From CAZFZT01 sp964523675 (GTDB taxonomy: Bacteria > Planctomycetota > Phycisphaerae > Phycisphaerales > SM1A02), in NCBI GenBank assembly GCA_964523675.1, contig CAZFZT010000005.1, positions 18,687 to 82,686 on the forward strand: DNA of 64,000 nucleotides, written 5' to 3'. The stretch's first letter is position 1. The number at the start of each line of letters is the position of its first letter. Position numbers and translations under genes: made by a program. The notes beneath the pieces were generated by a model that saw only the letters and a program-made list of their open reading frames with translations, did not search any database and was not told where the DNA came from. Positions 55,751-64,000 of this stretch are shown piece by piece.

Positions 55751-56383
55751 TCAATCTGAAGCGCCGGCCTCGAGGCCGATCATCAACTTGACTTCATCTC
55801 CAAGCGCGCCGCTTTCCACGCCGTAATCCATGCCGAAGTCACTTCGCTTGATCGTGAACTCGGCATGCAGACCAATGACTTCCTTCCCGCTGCGGGGATG
55901 GGTCATGCTGCCGGTCTTCTCAAGATCGACCGTTACCGGTTTCGTAACGCCGCGAAGTGTCAGTTCGCCCTGTGCGACAAACTTCTCGCGTCTCTTCTCG
56001 ATACTCGATGTGCGGAAATGAATCGTCTCATGTTCCTCTGCACTGAAGAAATCATCGCTGCGCAGGTGACGATTGCGGCCTTCGTTGGCGGTATCAACAC
56101 TTGCCGTAGCAATGCGCATATCGAGTTCGCTCGCTGCCGGATCATCATCATTCCACTTGACGGTGCCGGCAAGGTTGTTGAATCGCCCGTAGAAGTAGGC
56201 GACATCCATGTGTTTGATGCGGAAGATGACGCTCGAGTGGACGGGATCGACGTTGTACGTCGTCGTGACCGATGTCGCAGGCCGCGCGGCAGGGGCCTCG
56301 TGATTCTGCACCTTCGCGGCCGACGGAACAAGCGCGTGCGCAGCCATAAGGGTTACAGCGATAGCAAGCAGTCGAATCATCAT
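55751..56383 (-). CDS. YceI family periplasmic lipid-binding protein
   Basis: 210 residues. Signal peptide ~1-20 (MIRLLAIAVTLMAAHA after two adjacent ATGs at 56383 and 56380). The lipocalin-like YceI fold is shown by VDPVHSSVIFRIKHMDVAYFYGRF, then FRTSSIEKR and LTLRGVTKPVTVD, ending in DFGMDYGVESGALGDEVKL. Family members bind isoprenoid chains (such as polyprenyl or quinone tails) in the periplasm. The partner is unknown. It precedes the dus gene on the same strand in map order, but lies downstream of it in transcription after 75 nt. Confidence 0.9.
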   Translation of the reverse strand: MMIRLLAIAVTLMAAHALVPSAAKVQNHEAPAARPATSVTTTYNVDPVHSSVIFRIKHMDVAYFYGRFNNLAGTVKWNDDDPAASELDMRIATASVDTANEGRNRHLRSDDFFSAEEHETIHFRTSSIEKRREKFVAQGELTLRGVTKPVTVDLEKTGSMTHPRSGKEVIGLHAEFTIKRSDFGMDYGVESGALGDEVKLMIGLEAGASD

Positions 56384-56458
56384 GAGCAGTTTCCTTCTTC
56401 TGAAATGGTCTGGTTGTGAATCAAACTTGTTCCTGAGCCAACAACACGGCCGGCCGCA

Positions 56459-57634
56459 TTATTGCAGCACAACATTTTGCGGTGTGGTTGTGCGGCTCCG
56501 CAGATCCTCGTCGGCATCAGCATAATGCATCGCGACGACTTGATGCCACTCCTCCAATGATCGGCAACGGATGAATCCGGCTTTCACGCGCTCCGGCGTT
56601 GGATGGTGCGCCGCGAACTTGATGCCGAACTTCCGCATCATGCGCGAGGCAGGCCGCTCGCCATGCAATCGAACCGCAAGATCGAAGTGATCCAGAAGCA
56701 CTTGTCGCTGCTCGGCAGGAGAAGGGGCAAGCGGCGGCGCGCCAGCCATCATCTGTCTCGCCTGACGGAATATCCATGGATTGCCAATGCAACCGCGGGC
56801 GACACTGACCGCCTGCACACCGGTGAACTCCAGCATCAAAAAAATGTCTTCGACAGTCCACACATCACCTGAGCCGAAGATGATCTTGTCGGAATGTCGG
56901 CTGACGAGGTCGGTCAGGAACTCCCACTTACCCGGCCCGTTGTACTTCTGCTGCACCGTCCGGCAATGAACGGTGGTCCAGGCGCAGCCGATTTCATAGC
57001 ACGCATTGAAGAGGCGTTCGAAATGTCGCGCCATCTCTGCCGTGTCGTCCCAGGCGCGGCGGAGTTTCACGGTGAGCGGCAGGTGTGGCGGCACCACTTC
57101 GCGCACCGCCTTGAGAACGTCGATCGCTTCGTCAGGCGCTGTCAGGAAATGGCCGCCGCGATTGGATTTCCTGATTTTTTTGACCGGGCAGGCGAAGTTC
57201 ACATCAATCACTTCATAGCCCATTTCAACCAGAATCGCCGCGCCGCACGCCATGGTCTGGGGCTTCGTCCCCATGATCTGCCCGGCGATCGGATGATCGT
57301 TGAGGGCGCCCTCGCGCACAGGCCGATTCTCATCTAAATCGCCGGTGCCGCATTCGTTGGCGAGGAGGTCAGGATCTTCACGTGTTCGGCCCTTTCCACC
57401 GTTAATGAGCGTCAGGTCGAGCAATGCTTCGGTAATGCAGTACGGGCAACCGTGCCGCCGCGCGATCAGCCGCATGGGGCCGTCGGAGTACCCGGCCAGT
57501 CCCGCCTGAAAAAACGGCGCATCGAACCCCGGCACGAGCGCCGACACTCGAGAATCCATCTTCGCCGAACGCGCGAACGACATCAGCCGCTCACGAGGGA
57601 TGGACGGCCGCTCAATCGTCGGGCTCGGTTGCAT
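56459..57634 (-). CDS. dus: tRNA-dihydrouridine synthase
   Basis: 391 residues from the ATG at 57634; a GTG at 57646 is an alternative. FMN-binding TIM barrel with the catalytic Cys in DVNFACPVKKIRKSN, plus APFFQAGLAGYSDGPMR, LPLTVKLRRAWDD and FGSGDVWTVED, and a small helical C-terminal domain. It reduces uridine to dihydrouridine in tRNA. It has a longer central region than E. coli DusB and differs in the first motif (PGFDAPFFQAGLAGY), so the subfamily is not assigned. Confidence 0.9.
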   Translation of the reverse strand: MQPSPTIERPSIPRERLMSFARSAKMDSRVSALVPGFDAPFFQAGLAGYSDGPMRLIARRHGCPYCITEALLDLTLINGGKGRTREDPDLLANECGTGDLDENRPVREGALNDHPIAGQIMGTKPQTMACGAAILVEMGYEVIDVNFACPVKKIRKSNRGGHFLTAPDEAIDVLKAVREVVPPHLPLTVKLRRAWDDTAEMARHFERLFNACYEIGCAWTTVHCRTVQQKYNGPGKWEFLTDLVSRHSDKIIFGSGDVWTVEDIFLMLEFTGVQAVSVARGCIGNPWIFRQARQMMAGAPPLAPSPAEQRQVLLDHFDLAVRLHGERPASRMMRKFGIKFAAHHPTPERVKAGFIRCRSLEEWHQVVAMHYADADEDLRSRTTTPQNVVLQ

Positions 57635-57752
57635 TTCGACGGACACGGTCGCAATTCTACCCCTGAAGCCGCCACGCGAATGCTGGCTGTGTGAGCGTGG
57701 CTCTCTGCGAAGGCGGTCCCCGAAGGGGTTGTAGCGGTATCATGAGCATCTC

Positions 57753-59075
57753 ATGAGTGAGCGCCGAGTTGTCATCACGGGCATGGGTTGGATCACGCCG
57801 CTTGGCTTTGACCTTGACACGGTCTGGGCGCGGTTGATGCGAGGCGAATCTGGTGTCTCAACGATTGACCGTTTCGATGCCGCCACCTTTCCTACGAGAT
57901 TCGCAGCGCAGATACGCGGATACGACTACAACAGATATGTGCGCCATCCGGACGATCACAGGCACGCCGGGATGCACACGCAGTTTGCGCTTGGCGCAGC
58001 CCGGCAGGCGTGGGAGCAGTCATGCCTGTCTTCAGCGAATGATCGGATCGACCGGCGTCGCATCGGTATCTATCTCGGAGCCGGCGAAGGCGTCCTTGAC
58101 TTCGAGGACTACTCAAAGGTCAACCTCGCAGGGTGGGATCATGAAAACAAGGCGATCAACGCAGTGAGATGGGCGGATGCAGCTCGCAAACTCTTTGATC
58201 CATGGGCCGAGATCGAGCAGGAGCCGAACATGCCCTTGGCCCACATTGCGCGCGAATTCGGCGTGCGCGGCCCGGCGTACAACTGCCTCACCGCCTGCGC
58301 CGCTTCCACCCAGGCGATCGGCGAAGCGTTCAGCATTATTCAGCGAGGCGAGGCCGATGTCATGATTTCCGGCGGCACGCACACCATGCTGCACGTGCTC
58401 GGCGTCACCGGTTTCAATCGACTCACAGCTCTATCAAACCGCAATGATGACCCCCAAGGCGCCTCGCGTCCCTTTGATCGCACGCGCGACGGCTTCGTGA
58501 TGGGGGAGGGTTCGGGCATTGTGATCCTCGAAGAGTTGGAGCATGCGCGCAGCCGCGGTGCGAAGCCGCTAGCGGAGTTGATCGGATATGGTTCAAGCGC
58601 GGACGCCTTTCGTATTACCGACATTCAGCCGGAAGGGCGAGGTGCGGCCGCAGCGATGAATCAGGCGCTGACGATGGCGGGTATTGATCCGAAGAAGCGC
58701 GATGAAGACGGCCGACCGATCATCGATTACATCTCCGCACACGGCACTGGAACGCAGGAAAACGACTCCATCGAAACTCGTGCGGTGAAACTCGTCTTTG
58801 GCGAGAATGCAAAGAAGATTCCGGTCAGTTCCATCAAGAGCATGATGGGCCACCTGATCGCGGCGGCCGGCGCGGTGGAACTCATCACCTGCGTGCTGGC
58901 GATTCAGAATCAGATGCTCCCGCCGACGATCAACCTGCACAACCCCGATCCTGACCTCGATCTGGATTACGTGCCGAACGAAGCGCGGCAGGCGCATGTC
59001 GAGACATGCCTCTCCAACTCATTCGGCTTCGGCGGGCAGAACGACACGCTGGTTGTCCGGAAGTGTTGCGATTGA
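57753..59075 (+). CDS. FabF-like 3-oxoacyl-(acyl-carrier-protein) synthase with an insertion
   Basis: 440 residues. Cys-His-His catalytic triad: C182 in NCLTACAASTQ, H330 in ISAHGTGTQEND, H367 in SMMGHLIAAAG. The fold is a KAS II/FabF type, but residues ~113-170 (ADEGVLDFEDY... region) are about 30 longer than usual and no acyl carrier protein or other fab gene is adjacent. It could be a fatty-acid chain-elongating enzyme or a specialised ketosynthase. Convergent overlap with a pseudogene remnant beyond its stop. Confidence 0.87.
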   Translation: MSERRVVITGMGWITPLGFDLDTVWARLMRGESGVSTIDRFDAATFPTRFAAQIRGYDYNRYVRHPDDHRHAGMHTQFALGAARQAWEQSCLSSANDRIDRRRIGIYLGAGEGVLDFEDYSKVNLAGWDHENKAINAVRWADAARKLFDPWAEIEQEPNMPLAHIAREFGVRGPAYNCLTACAASTQAIGEAFSIIQRGEADVMISGGTHTMLHVLGVTGFNRLTALSNRNDDPQGASRPFDRTRDGFVMGEGSGIVILEELEHARSRGAKPLAELIGYGSSADAFRITDIQPEGRGAAAAMNQALTMAGIDPKKRDEDGRPIIDYISAHGTGTQENDSIETRAVKLVFGENAKKIPVSSIKSMMGHLIAAAGAVELITCVLAIQNQMLPPTINLHNPDPDLDLDYVPNEARQAHVETCLSNSFGFGGQNDTLVVRKCCD

Positions 59076-59084
59076 TTGAGAAGG

Positions 59085-59228
59085 CCAAAGAGTCTCGCCC
59101 CGATCAAACAAGACATCGCCGATCTCGACATCGCCCTCGACGCGCTGCCGCAGGCGACGGCCAAGGAACGGCTTGATATCGCTCGGCCCGCTGCCGAGCC
59201 ATCATCGCTCGGCAGAGAAACTTCAAAG
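59085..59228 (-). pseudogene. Remnant of a paralog of the membrane/zinc-ribbon gene at 60578
   Basis: The 129 nt at 59096-59224 align without gaps to 60811-60939, an internal part of the gene on the same strand; I count about 33 mismatches (roughly 74% identity). In the matching frame the tryptophan of SAERW is replaced by TGA at 59202-59204. No start, membrane segment or zinc ribbon survives. It lies between the fabF-like gene and the lipoprotein hydrolase, 1.7 kb from its source, and suggests a duplicated, degraded copy. Confidence 0.75.
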
Positions 59229-59258
59229 AGGTCCAGCACTGTCGGGTATCTTGTACTC

Positions 59259-60644
59259 ATGACGATCCGAATGCTGTTCACTGCGATGCTTCTGGTCTTG
59301 GGAGGGCTGACCGGCTGCGCTTTCCACACGCCTGCGGCTTCTACTCGGACGGATCTATCACCGGTGAAACTTGAAGAAGACGCCTGGCCCCAACGGTGGA
59401 GTGGCGATCTGCATGAGCTCATTCGCCAACTGCCGCCAACGCTGTACATTTATCTTCCTCAGTACGTCCAGCAGGACGACGGAACGTGGCGCCTGGTGGC
59501 CAATGCCAAGAGGAGTCCGATGTGGACGATGCAGCGATGCGAAGTGCATGGCTGCGGTGTGGTGCAGGAGTATGTGCGTACTGTGACTCCATCAGCAACG
59601 CCGCATGACGCCGCCCATGGCGCTGCGCAGCAGCCGCAAGGGGAAGTGCAGCAAGACCATCAAGCCCGTCCTATGCGCTCGCTCCGCTTTCTCTCGTGGT
59701 GTCATGAGCCGCAAATTGATGCGCTATCCGATGACGCTTCCCAATGGACACTGTACAGCGGTGGGACGCTCGCCATGCCATCGCATCAGGCAGTTCGGGG
59801 AATCGTCCTGTCAACCGGTGGCGGTACGATGTATGACTGGACTGTTCGGCAGGCCCTCATCGAGAGCGGCTGGGCAAACCTGCATGTCGGGGAATGTGCT
59901 GCCGTCGATAAGCAGCCGGAGCGGTTCTTCAATTTGTTCGGGGAAAGCGAGCCGATTGATTCCACCGCGTCGCGAATTGCCGAAGCCGTGGACCACTACA
60001 TCGCAGATGTGGCCTACACGGCGGAGGCGTTTCTGTCTTATGCGCGAACTCACGAGCCGTCGCTGCGCGACCTGCCGGTCGTGCTCATCGGGTTCAGTCG
60101 AGGAGCGTTCGCCGTTCCTGCGATCGCGGCGCGACTGGAGGATATGGTCGCGGCAGCGGTCTTCATCACCGGCGGTGCGGATGTGCTTGACATCGCGCTA
60201 CGTTCCTCGATGACCGAACAAACAGCCCTTCGAGTTCGGATCCAAGAGGAGAGCGGCCGGGAGCGTCGGCTGAACGCACGAGAGCGCGCCCTGCTGATCG
60301 AAGCGTATCGCGAGGCCACTCACCTTGATCCGTATCACACTGCCGGAGCGCTCCATGGCATTCCAACACTGATGATTCACGGCATGTTTGACAGGATCGT
60401 TCCCGCGTCAACAGGTCATGTGCTGTACGAGCGGCTGGCCCGGCCGGAAAAGTGGTCGTATCCACTCGGCCATGGGGGCGTCTTCTACATGCTGCCCGGC
60501 GCTGCGAAGCGGTTGATCGGCTGGCTCGATCATGCGATCGCGCAGGAGGGCATTCCGCCCATGGGCAGCGCACCAGTTCAGCGCGATGCCGGTGTCACCG
60601 CTGCGCCGCATTCGGTGCAGACTCCGCTGACGCCGGCGGGATAG
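59259..60644 (+). CDS. Predicted lipoprotein alpha/beta hydrolase
   Basis: 461 residues from the ATG at 59259 (MTIRMLFTAMLLVLGG); the lipobox is LTGC. The core fold shows the nucleophile elbow IGFSRGAF (GxSxG), the acid in HGMFDRIVPAS and the His in PLGHGGVFY. A ~100-residue N-terminal region before the fold is unassigned. Alpha/beta hydrolases are esterases, lipases or peptidases; no substrate can be read. Its last 67 nt overlap the 3' end of the gene on the opposite strand. Confidence 0.8.
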   Translation: MTIRMLFTAMLLVLGGLTGCAFHTPAASTRTDLSPVKLEEDAWPQRWSGDLHELIRQLPPTLYIYLPQYVQQDDGTWRLVANAKRSPMWTMQRCEVHGCGVVQEYVRTVTPSATPHDAAHGAAQQPQGEVQQDHQARPMRSLRFLSWCHEPQIDALSDDASQWTLYSGGTLAMPSHQAVRGIVLSTGGGTMYDWTVRQALIESGWANLHVGECAAVDKQPERFFNLFGESEPIDSTASRIAEAVDHYIADVAYTAEAFLSYARTHEPSLRDLPVVLIGFSRGAFAVPAIAARLEDMVAAAVFITGGADVLDIALRSSMTEQTALRVRIQEESGRERRLNARERALLIEAYREATHLDPYHTAGALHGIPTLMIHGMFDRIVPASTGHVLYERLARPEKWSYPLGHGGVFYMLPGAAKRLIGWLDHAIAQEGIPPMGSAPVQRDAGVTAAPHSVQTPLTPAG

Positions 60645-61330
60645 GCACATTGCCCGCACAGACCGCGTCTACGGCGGTTCATGCGCCTCATTTCAATCGC
60701 GCACCACATGATGATACCGAGGATCGCTGCATAGACGAAGGTGTTGAAGGTGAATCCGAGAAGCATCGGCCGATACGCGATGATGCGAAGTTCGGGCGAG
60801 CCGAAGAACTCGCCCCGGTCGAACGAGACGCCGCCTATCTCGACATCGCCTTCGATCCGTTGTCCAGGGGCTTGGCCATAGGACGGCCTGGTATCGTTGG
60901 GCCCGGTGCCATACAACCATCGTTCTGCAGAGAAACTTCGCAATGGCCAACCGATGCGCAGATGCACGACGCTGTCATAAAGCGTTTGTATCTCAACGAC
61001 CGGAACACCATCGCTGTCCTGGGTTGTAAAACGTTTGAATCGGCGATTGCCGGTTATCTCGGCTACATGCAGGCCGAACGCGCGACCTGTCAACGAACGG
61101 GTGGCGGAACGCTGCGGCGAGTGGGGCGGCGCAGCGCGCGACCACCAATCTTGTTCCGCAGACGTGGGCTCATCGCGAATCGACCGGTGTTCATAGTCAA
61201 CAGGCGACAGCACCATGCACACCAAAGCCACTGCGACATTCACAAGCGCGCCGCCGGTGAGGAGCAGCAGCGCAGTGGCCGCGACTCGCTTACACTGCGA
61301 GCCGCCAAGCTGAGGGGGCTGTGGTCTCAT
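60578..61330 (-). CDS. Membrane protein with C-terminal zinc ribbon, unknown function
   Basis: 250 residues from the ATG at 61330; ATGs at 61351 and 61384 are alternatives. An N-terminal membrane segment (ALLLLTGGALVNVAVALVCM) precedes a ~130-residue extracytoplasmic part. A second membrane segment (FNTFVYAAILGIIMWC) is followed by a basic stretch and the ribbon CGQCAYPAGVSGVCTECG. This layout, anchor plus CxxC-x10-CxxCG tail, resembles a planctomycete family without known function. Its central part has a degraded duplicate at 59085-59228. It overlaps the hydrolase gene tail to tail. Confidence 0.78.
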   Translation of the reverse strand: MRPQPPQLGGSQCKRVAATALLLLTGGALVNVAVALVCMVLSPVDYEHRSIRDEPTSAEQDWWSRAAPPHSPQRSATRSLTGRAFGLHVAEITGNRRFKRFTTQDSDGVPVVEIQTLYDSVVHLRIGWPLRSFSAERWLYGTGPNDTRPSYGQAPGQRIEGDVEIGGVSFDRGEFFGSPELRIIAYRPMLLGFTFNTFVYAAILGIIMWCAIEMRRMNRRRRGLCGQCAYPAGVSGVCTECGAAVTPASR

Positions 61331-61461
61331 CGCGTCTGAGCGTCGCACCATAGGAATGTAACTCGACGAGGTCGCCGGCAGCACATGAGTCGCGGTCGGC
61401 GCTTGGGCCGTCGCTCTGCAGAGACCGTACCCTCAGTGTATACACGGCGTGAGAAAGGAAG

Positions 61462-61489
61462 AAGCCCAGGGACGGGAGTCCCTGGGCTT
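61462..61489 (-). terminator. Terminator after the IscA/ErpA-type gene
   Basis: AAGCCCAGGGAC-GGGA-GTCCCTGGGCTT, a perfect 12-bp stem. Read on the minus strand it is followed by a pyrimidine run (CTTCTTCCTTTC), 27 nt beyond the stop of the carrier gene. Confidence 0.85.
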
Positions 61490-61516
61490 GGTGTGTGCGG
61501 GGATGTTGATTCGTGA

Positions 61517-61948
61517 TTACGCGCTGAAGCTTGACCCGCAGCCGCAGGAGCTTGTGGCATTGGGATTGTTGAACACGAAGCCGCGGCCCATGACCTCATC
61601 TTTGAAATCAATCGAGGTGCCATTGAGGTAGAGGTAACTCTTGGGGTCGCAGATCACGCGCAACGTGAACTGTTCTGCCTCATCCTCGGCGACGGCAACC
61701 GCGCCGGATGCTTCGCCCTCGGCCTTTTCACTCTTGCCGCCGGACTTTTTCATGGGAATCGTGTACGTGTACTCCCACGCTTCATCCGTCTCCGTCTGCG
61801 TCTCGGTGAGGTCGAGCAGATAGGAGAAGCCGGAGCACCCGCCGCCGCGCACACCGACGCGCAGGCGTATCGTGGCCGGGTCGAGTTCTTGCTGCTTGAT
61901 GATCGAGGAAATTTCGCGGGCTGCGGTGTCGGTTACGGTGACTGGCAT
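61517..61948 (-). CDS. A-type iron-sulfur cluster carrier (IscA/ErpA/SufA family) with an insertion
   Basis: 143 residues from the ATG at 61948 (MPVTVTDTAAREISSII); the earlier start at 61999 adds an atypical leader. The cluster-binding cysteines are in GGGCSGFSY and the C-terminal SSCGCG. Between the first cysteine and the VICDPKSYLYLNGTSIDF motif the protein has an extra ~35 residues, Lys/Glu/Ala/Gly-rich (KKSGGKSEKAEGEA...), absent from typical 105-115-residue members. The insertion is probably a disordered loop. Such proteins deliver Fe-S clusters to apo-enzymes, here possibly LipA or aconitase. Ends before a strong terminator. Confidence 0.88.
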   Translation of the reverse strand: MPVTVTDTAAREISSIIKQQELDPATIRLRVGVRGGGCSGFSYLLDLTETQTETDEAWEYTYTIPMKKSGGKSEKAEGEASGAVAVAEDEAEQFTLRVICDPKSYLYLNGTSIDFKDEVMGRGFVFNNPNATSSCGCGSSFSA

Positions 61949-62082
61949 CAGAAGCTTACTCCTTACAGATGGGGTACAGAACGCGCGTGCGGACACCATT
62001 GTAGGCGGCGGAGGTGGAGGTTTCAGCCCGTGGTGATGGCCGCTGCGACAGAACTGCTACGCTGAGCGACGTGCGAGAACCC

Positions 62083-62721
62083 ATGTCAACCCCGATCATC
62101 GTCTGCCCACTTGAGCATGAGCGGAAGGCGCTCATGCGGGCAGGCGTGCCCGGCCGCCTCATCTGTATCGGTCCCGGAGCCGGCGGAGTCGAGCGGTTGG
62201 CGTCGATGTTGGGCGCAGTGACTGGCCCTGTGATTCTGGCGGGCGTTGCGGGAGCCATTGATGACTCATGTGAGATGGGGGCGGGCTATGTCATCAGAAA
62301 CGTCATCGGCTCGAACGGCCAGCGTTGGCAACCGAACTGGCCAGCGCCGGCCAACGGCCTGCAGGCCAGCATCGCCACCAGTGAGACCATCCTCATCGAT
62401 GAGTCGGCGAAGCGCAGGTTCTGCGCGCAAACCGGCGCGCAGCTGGTCGATCAGGAATCTGAGCCGTTCGCGCAGCTTGCGTCGCATCGCAACTGGCAGT
62501 GGGGGATCGTGCGCGGCGTCAGCGATGATGTGACAACGTCTCTTCCACCGGATATCCACAATTGGGTCACTGGTGATGGGCGCACTCGCCTGAGCCGAAC
62601 TTTGGTTTCGTGTTTCCTTCGGCCAACGCAGATCCGCTCGCTTCTGGCGCTGCACAAGCGCACTGAACAGGCGCTGCTGGCAGTTGCGCGCATTCTCCGG
62701 CGCAGCGCTGAAGCGTCTTGA
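62083..62721 (+). CDS. Nucleoside phosphorylase/nucleosidase-like protein
   Basis: 212 residues from the ATG at 62083 (MSTPIIVCPLEHERKAL). The N-terminal pattern PIIVCPLEHE, CIGPGAGGVERLASML and ILAGVAGAIDDSCEMGAGYVI fits the phosphorylase superfamily (MTA/SAH nucleosidase and HpnG-like proteins). The usual catalytic Asp/Glu motifs in the C-terminal half are not convincing here (GIVRGVSDDV aligns best), so activity is uncertain. It is divergent from the carrier gene. Confidence 0.75.
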   Translation: MSTPIIVCPLEHERKALMRAGVPGRLICIGPGAGGVERLASMLGAVTGPVILAGVAGAIDDSCEMGAGYVIRNVIGSNGQRWQPNWPAPANGLQASIATSETILIDESAKRRFCAQTGAQLVDQESEPFAQLASHRNWQWGIVRGVSDDVTTSLPPDIHNWVTGDGRTRLSRTLVSCFLRPTQIRSLLALHKRTEQALLAVARILRRSAEAS

Positions 62722-62834
62722 AACTGCCGCAAGACAGCTGTGCAATGCAATCTCCGTTCGCTTCCCGATACGCGCCATGTTGAATTTCGGTCCTAATGCA
62801 TTCGCTCAGAGTGAGCGCATTGAAACGGAGGCCG

Positions 62835-63038
62835 ATGATGGTGCGACATGCAAGTAATAATGGCGAGATTTTCGAGGTTGTTCTGGATGATCAACTGGCG
62901 CCGGATGTCAAACGCGCACTGACCGCTGCGGTGGCGCAGCAACTGCACCGGATGCATGGCGGCAATGCTGTGCTCGACTGGCTTGAAGCAGAAATGCTCG
63001 TGCAGGACGTCTTTCGGCGCGACGTGGAATCGGCTTAA
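62835..63038 (+). CDS. Small hypothetical protein
   Basis: 67 residues from the ATG at 62835 (the next codon is also ATG), preceded by CGGAGG 3-4 nt upstream. Mostly helical with charged surface (NNGEIFEVVLDDQLAPDVKRAL...). No signal or membrane segment, no known family. It converges on the Kazal-repeat gene. Confidence 0.5.
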   Translation: MMVRHASNNGEIFEVVLDDQLAPDVKRALTAAVAQQLHRMHGGNAVLDWLEAEMLVQDVFRRDVESA

Positions 63039-63066
63039 CGAATCAGCTCGCGCGTGCCGGACGGGC

Positions 63067-64000
63067 CTACGACGAGCACGTTCCCCATGCCTCAAGCAGC
63101 AGAAGGAGATCAGCCACGCCGACGTGATCGTCCGCGGTGAGATCCGAAGCGCAATTCGAGCACTCGCCCCAGGATTCAAGCATGGCCAGCAGATCGGACA
63201 CGCCGACCGCTCCGTCGTGATCGATGTCGCCCATGCAGGGATTCGGAAACTCACACTCGCCTTCATGCGCGATGCTCACGCCGGCCACATAGGCAGCACA
63301 GTTGTTGCTGTAGGTTTCGCCGTCACATCCGCAGACCGGCAACCAGATATCGAAGCAATCGAGCGCCTGAATCGCTGCGCACGCGCCTACTCCGCCACAC
63401 TCACCGGGCGGCGATTGACACGACATACCTTGCGGGCATGGGGAATCATCGGAGCAGCCGAGCGCCTCCTTCGCATTGGTGCATGGCCCATCATGAAGCA
63501 CGTTGACGCCCGCACCTGCAGCGAAGCATGAGTTGGAGTAGGTCACGCCGTCGCAGCCGCACACCGGCGCATACAGGAGGATGCAGAGCTCCGGCACAAG
63601 CTCGCACGTGCCAGGTCCATCGCATTCGCCAGCACAGTAGAAGCCATCACCGCAATCAGCGTTCGATTCACATAGAACGCCCGAGTTGCTGCATGGTCCT
63701 TGATGCGCGATGCTGACTCCAGCGGCCGCTGCATAACATGGGTTCACGTAGGTTTCGCCATCGCAGCCGCACACCGGCGCGAAGACAGCCGGACACTGCA
63801 TCGGTATTGGAACGCATACGCCATCATCATCACACGCACCGACCGGCTTCTGGCAGAACTCATCATCGTCGCATTCGCCGTTCACCGCGCATGATTCACC
63901 AGGCCCGCCATCACACTGGCCGACATAAGCGATATTGACCTGTGCATGATTCGCCAGGCATGAGTTGCCGTAGGTTTGGCCATCGCAGCCGCACACCGGA
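63067..64000 (-). CDS. Secreted Kazal-like repeat protein with dockerin-like tail (5' end off the right edge)
   Basis: At least 311 residues in the window, continuing beyond 64000. Four Kazal-like units share PVCGCDGxTYxNxCxA and end in xGxC. They are separated by ~45-residue cysteine-rich spacers with ECxxDxxC-type and CELVPELC segments. The C-terminus carries two calcium-loop repeats (GDIDHDGAVGVSDLLAML and ADDHVGVADLLLLL, with ESWG/EAWG endings), as in the subtilase at 20017. Kazal domains typically inhibit serine proteases. Their inhibitory loops here are not verified. Expected to be exported; the signal peptide is outside the window. Confidence 0.85.
   Translation of the reverse strand, partial: PVCGCDGQTYGNSCLANHAQVNIAYVGQCDGGPGESCAVNGECDDDEFCQKPVGACDDDGVCVPIPMQCPAVFAPVCGCDGETYVNPCYAAAAGVSIAHQGPCSNSGVLCESNADCGDGFYCAGECDGPGTCELVPELCILLYAPVCGCDGVTYSNSCFAAGAGVNVLHDGPCTNAKEALGCSDDSPCPQGMSCQSPPGECGGVGACAAIQALDCFDIWLPVCGCDGETYSNNCAAYVAGVSIAHEGECEFPNPCMGDIDHDGAVGVSDLLAMLESWGECSNCASDLTADDHVGVADLLLLLEAWGTCSS

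Overview
The window reads as chromosomal DNA of a planctomycete, most likely class Phycisphaerae. The evidence is indirect but consistent: high GC, two exported proteins ending in a dockerin-like pair of GDxxGDxxVGVxDLLxLLxxWG repeats, two membrane proteins with the CxxCGYxLxG...CPECG zinc ribbon that is frequent in this group, Gram-negative envelope genes (kdsA, mltA), an McsA/McsB arginine-kinase pair and NrfHA. It is mostly housekeeping and envelope sequence. I see no prophage, insertion sequence, CRISPR array, rRNA or tRNA.

Layout. 0-8 kb: proC (cut by the left edge), polX and a K+/H+ antiporter on the minus strand, an MscS channel, a two-gene osmoprotectant ABC transporter (permease fused to binding protein) and a DUF1444 protein. 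8-13 kb: kdsA, mcsA-mcsB, a methyltransferase and an AI-2E-type permease. 13-17 kb: nrfH-nrfA (nitrite to ammonium) converging on a histidine kinase with a CarH-like cobalamin-binding module. 17-25 kb: small proteins, pabA/trpG, two large tandem-repeat zones, a secreted subtilase, holA and a lipoprotein. 25-29 kb: a triple TRASH-like metal-binding protein, divergent cysK and cysE, and two extremely cysteine-rich exported proteins. 29-36 kb: acnA with in-frame repeat insertions, a 21-bp minisatellite, a zinc-ribbon membrane protein, lepA and dapA. 37-44 kb: argR, a translationally coupled CheR methyltransferase and hybrid kinase, mltA and a second kinase. 44-50 kb: M50 protease, lipA with a DUF202 gene, the sulfate-activation pair sat-cysC flanked by inverted copies of one 29-nt element, RidA and a MATE exporter. 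50-64 kb: a giant secreted protein with six thioredoxin folds, an amino-acid permease, YceI, Dus, a FabF-like synthase, a lipoprotein hydrolase, an IscA/ErpA-type carrier, a nucleosidase and a Kazal-repeat protein cut by the right edge.

How genes work together. Sat and CysC make PAPS from sulfate; CysE and CysK (divergent pair at 27.2 kb) make cysteine. NrfH passes quinol electrons to NrfA. OpuC-type transport, MscS and the K+/H+ antiporter suggest osmotic and ionic adjustment. Several exported cysteine- or thiol-rich proteins (poly-thioredoxin, cysteine-rich lipoprotein, TRASH protein) suggest active metal or thiol chemistry in the envelope.

The most unusual layer is repeats. Arrays of 7- or 8-bp units recur between genes and also inside the acnA and AI-2E permease reading frames, where they remain in frame. 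Some are arranged as large inverted pairs. The strongest protein-level novelties are the poly-thioredoxin protein, the cobalamin-binding histidine kinase and the cysteine-rich lipoprotein pair.
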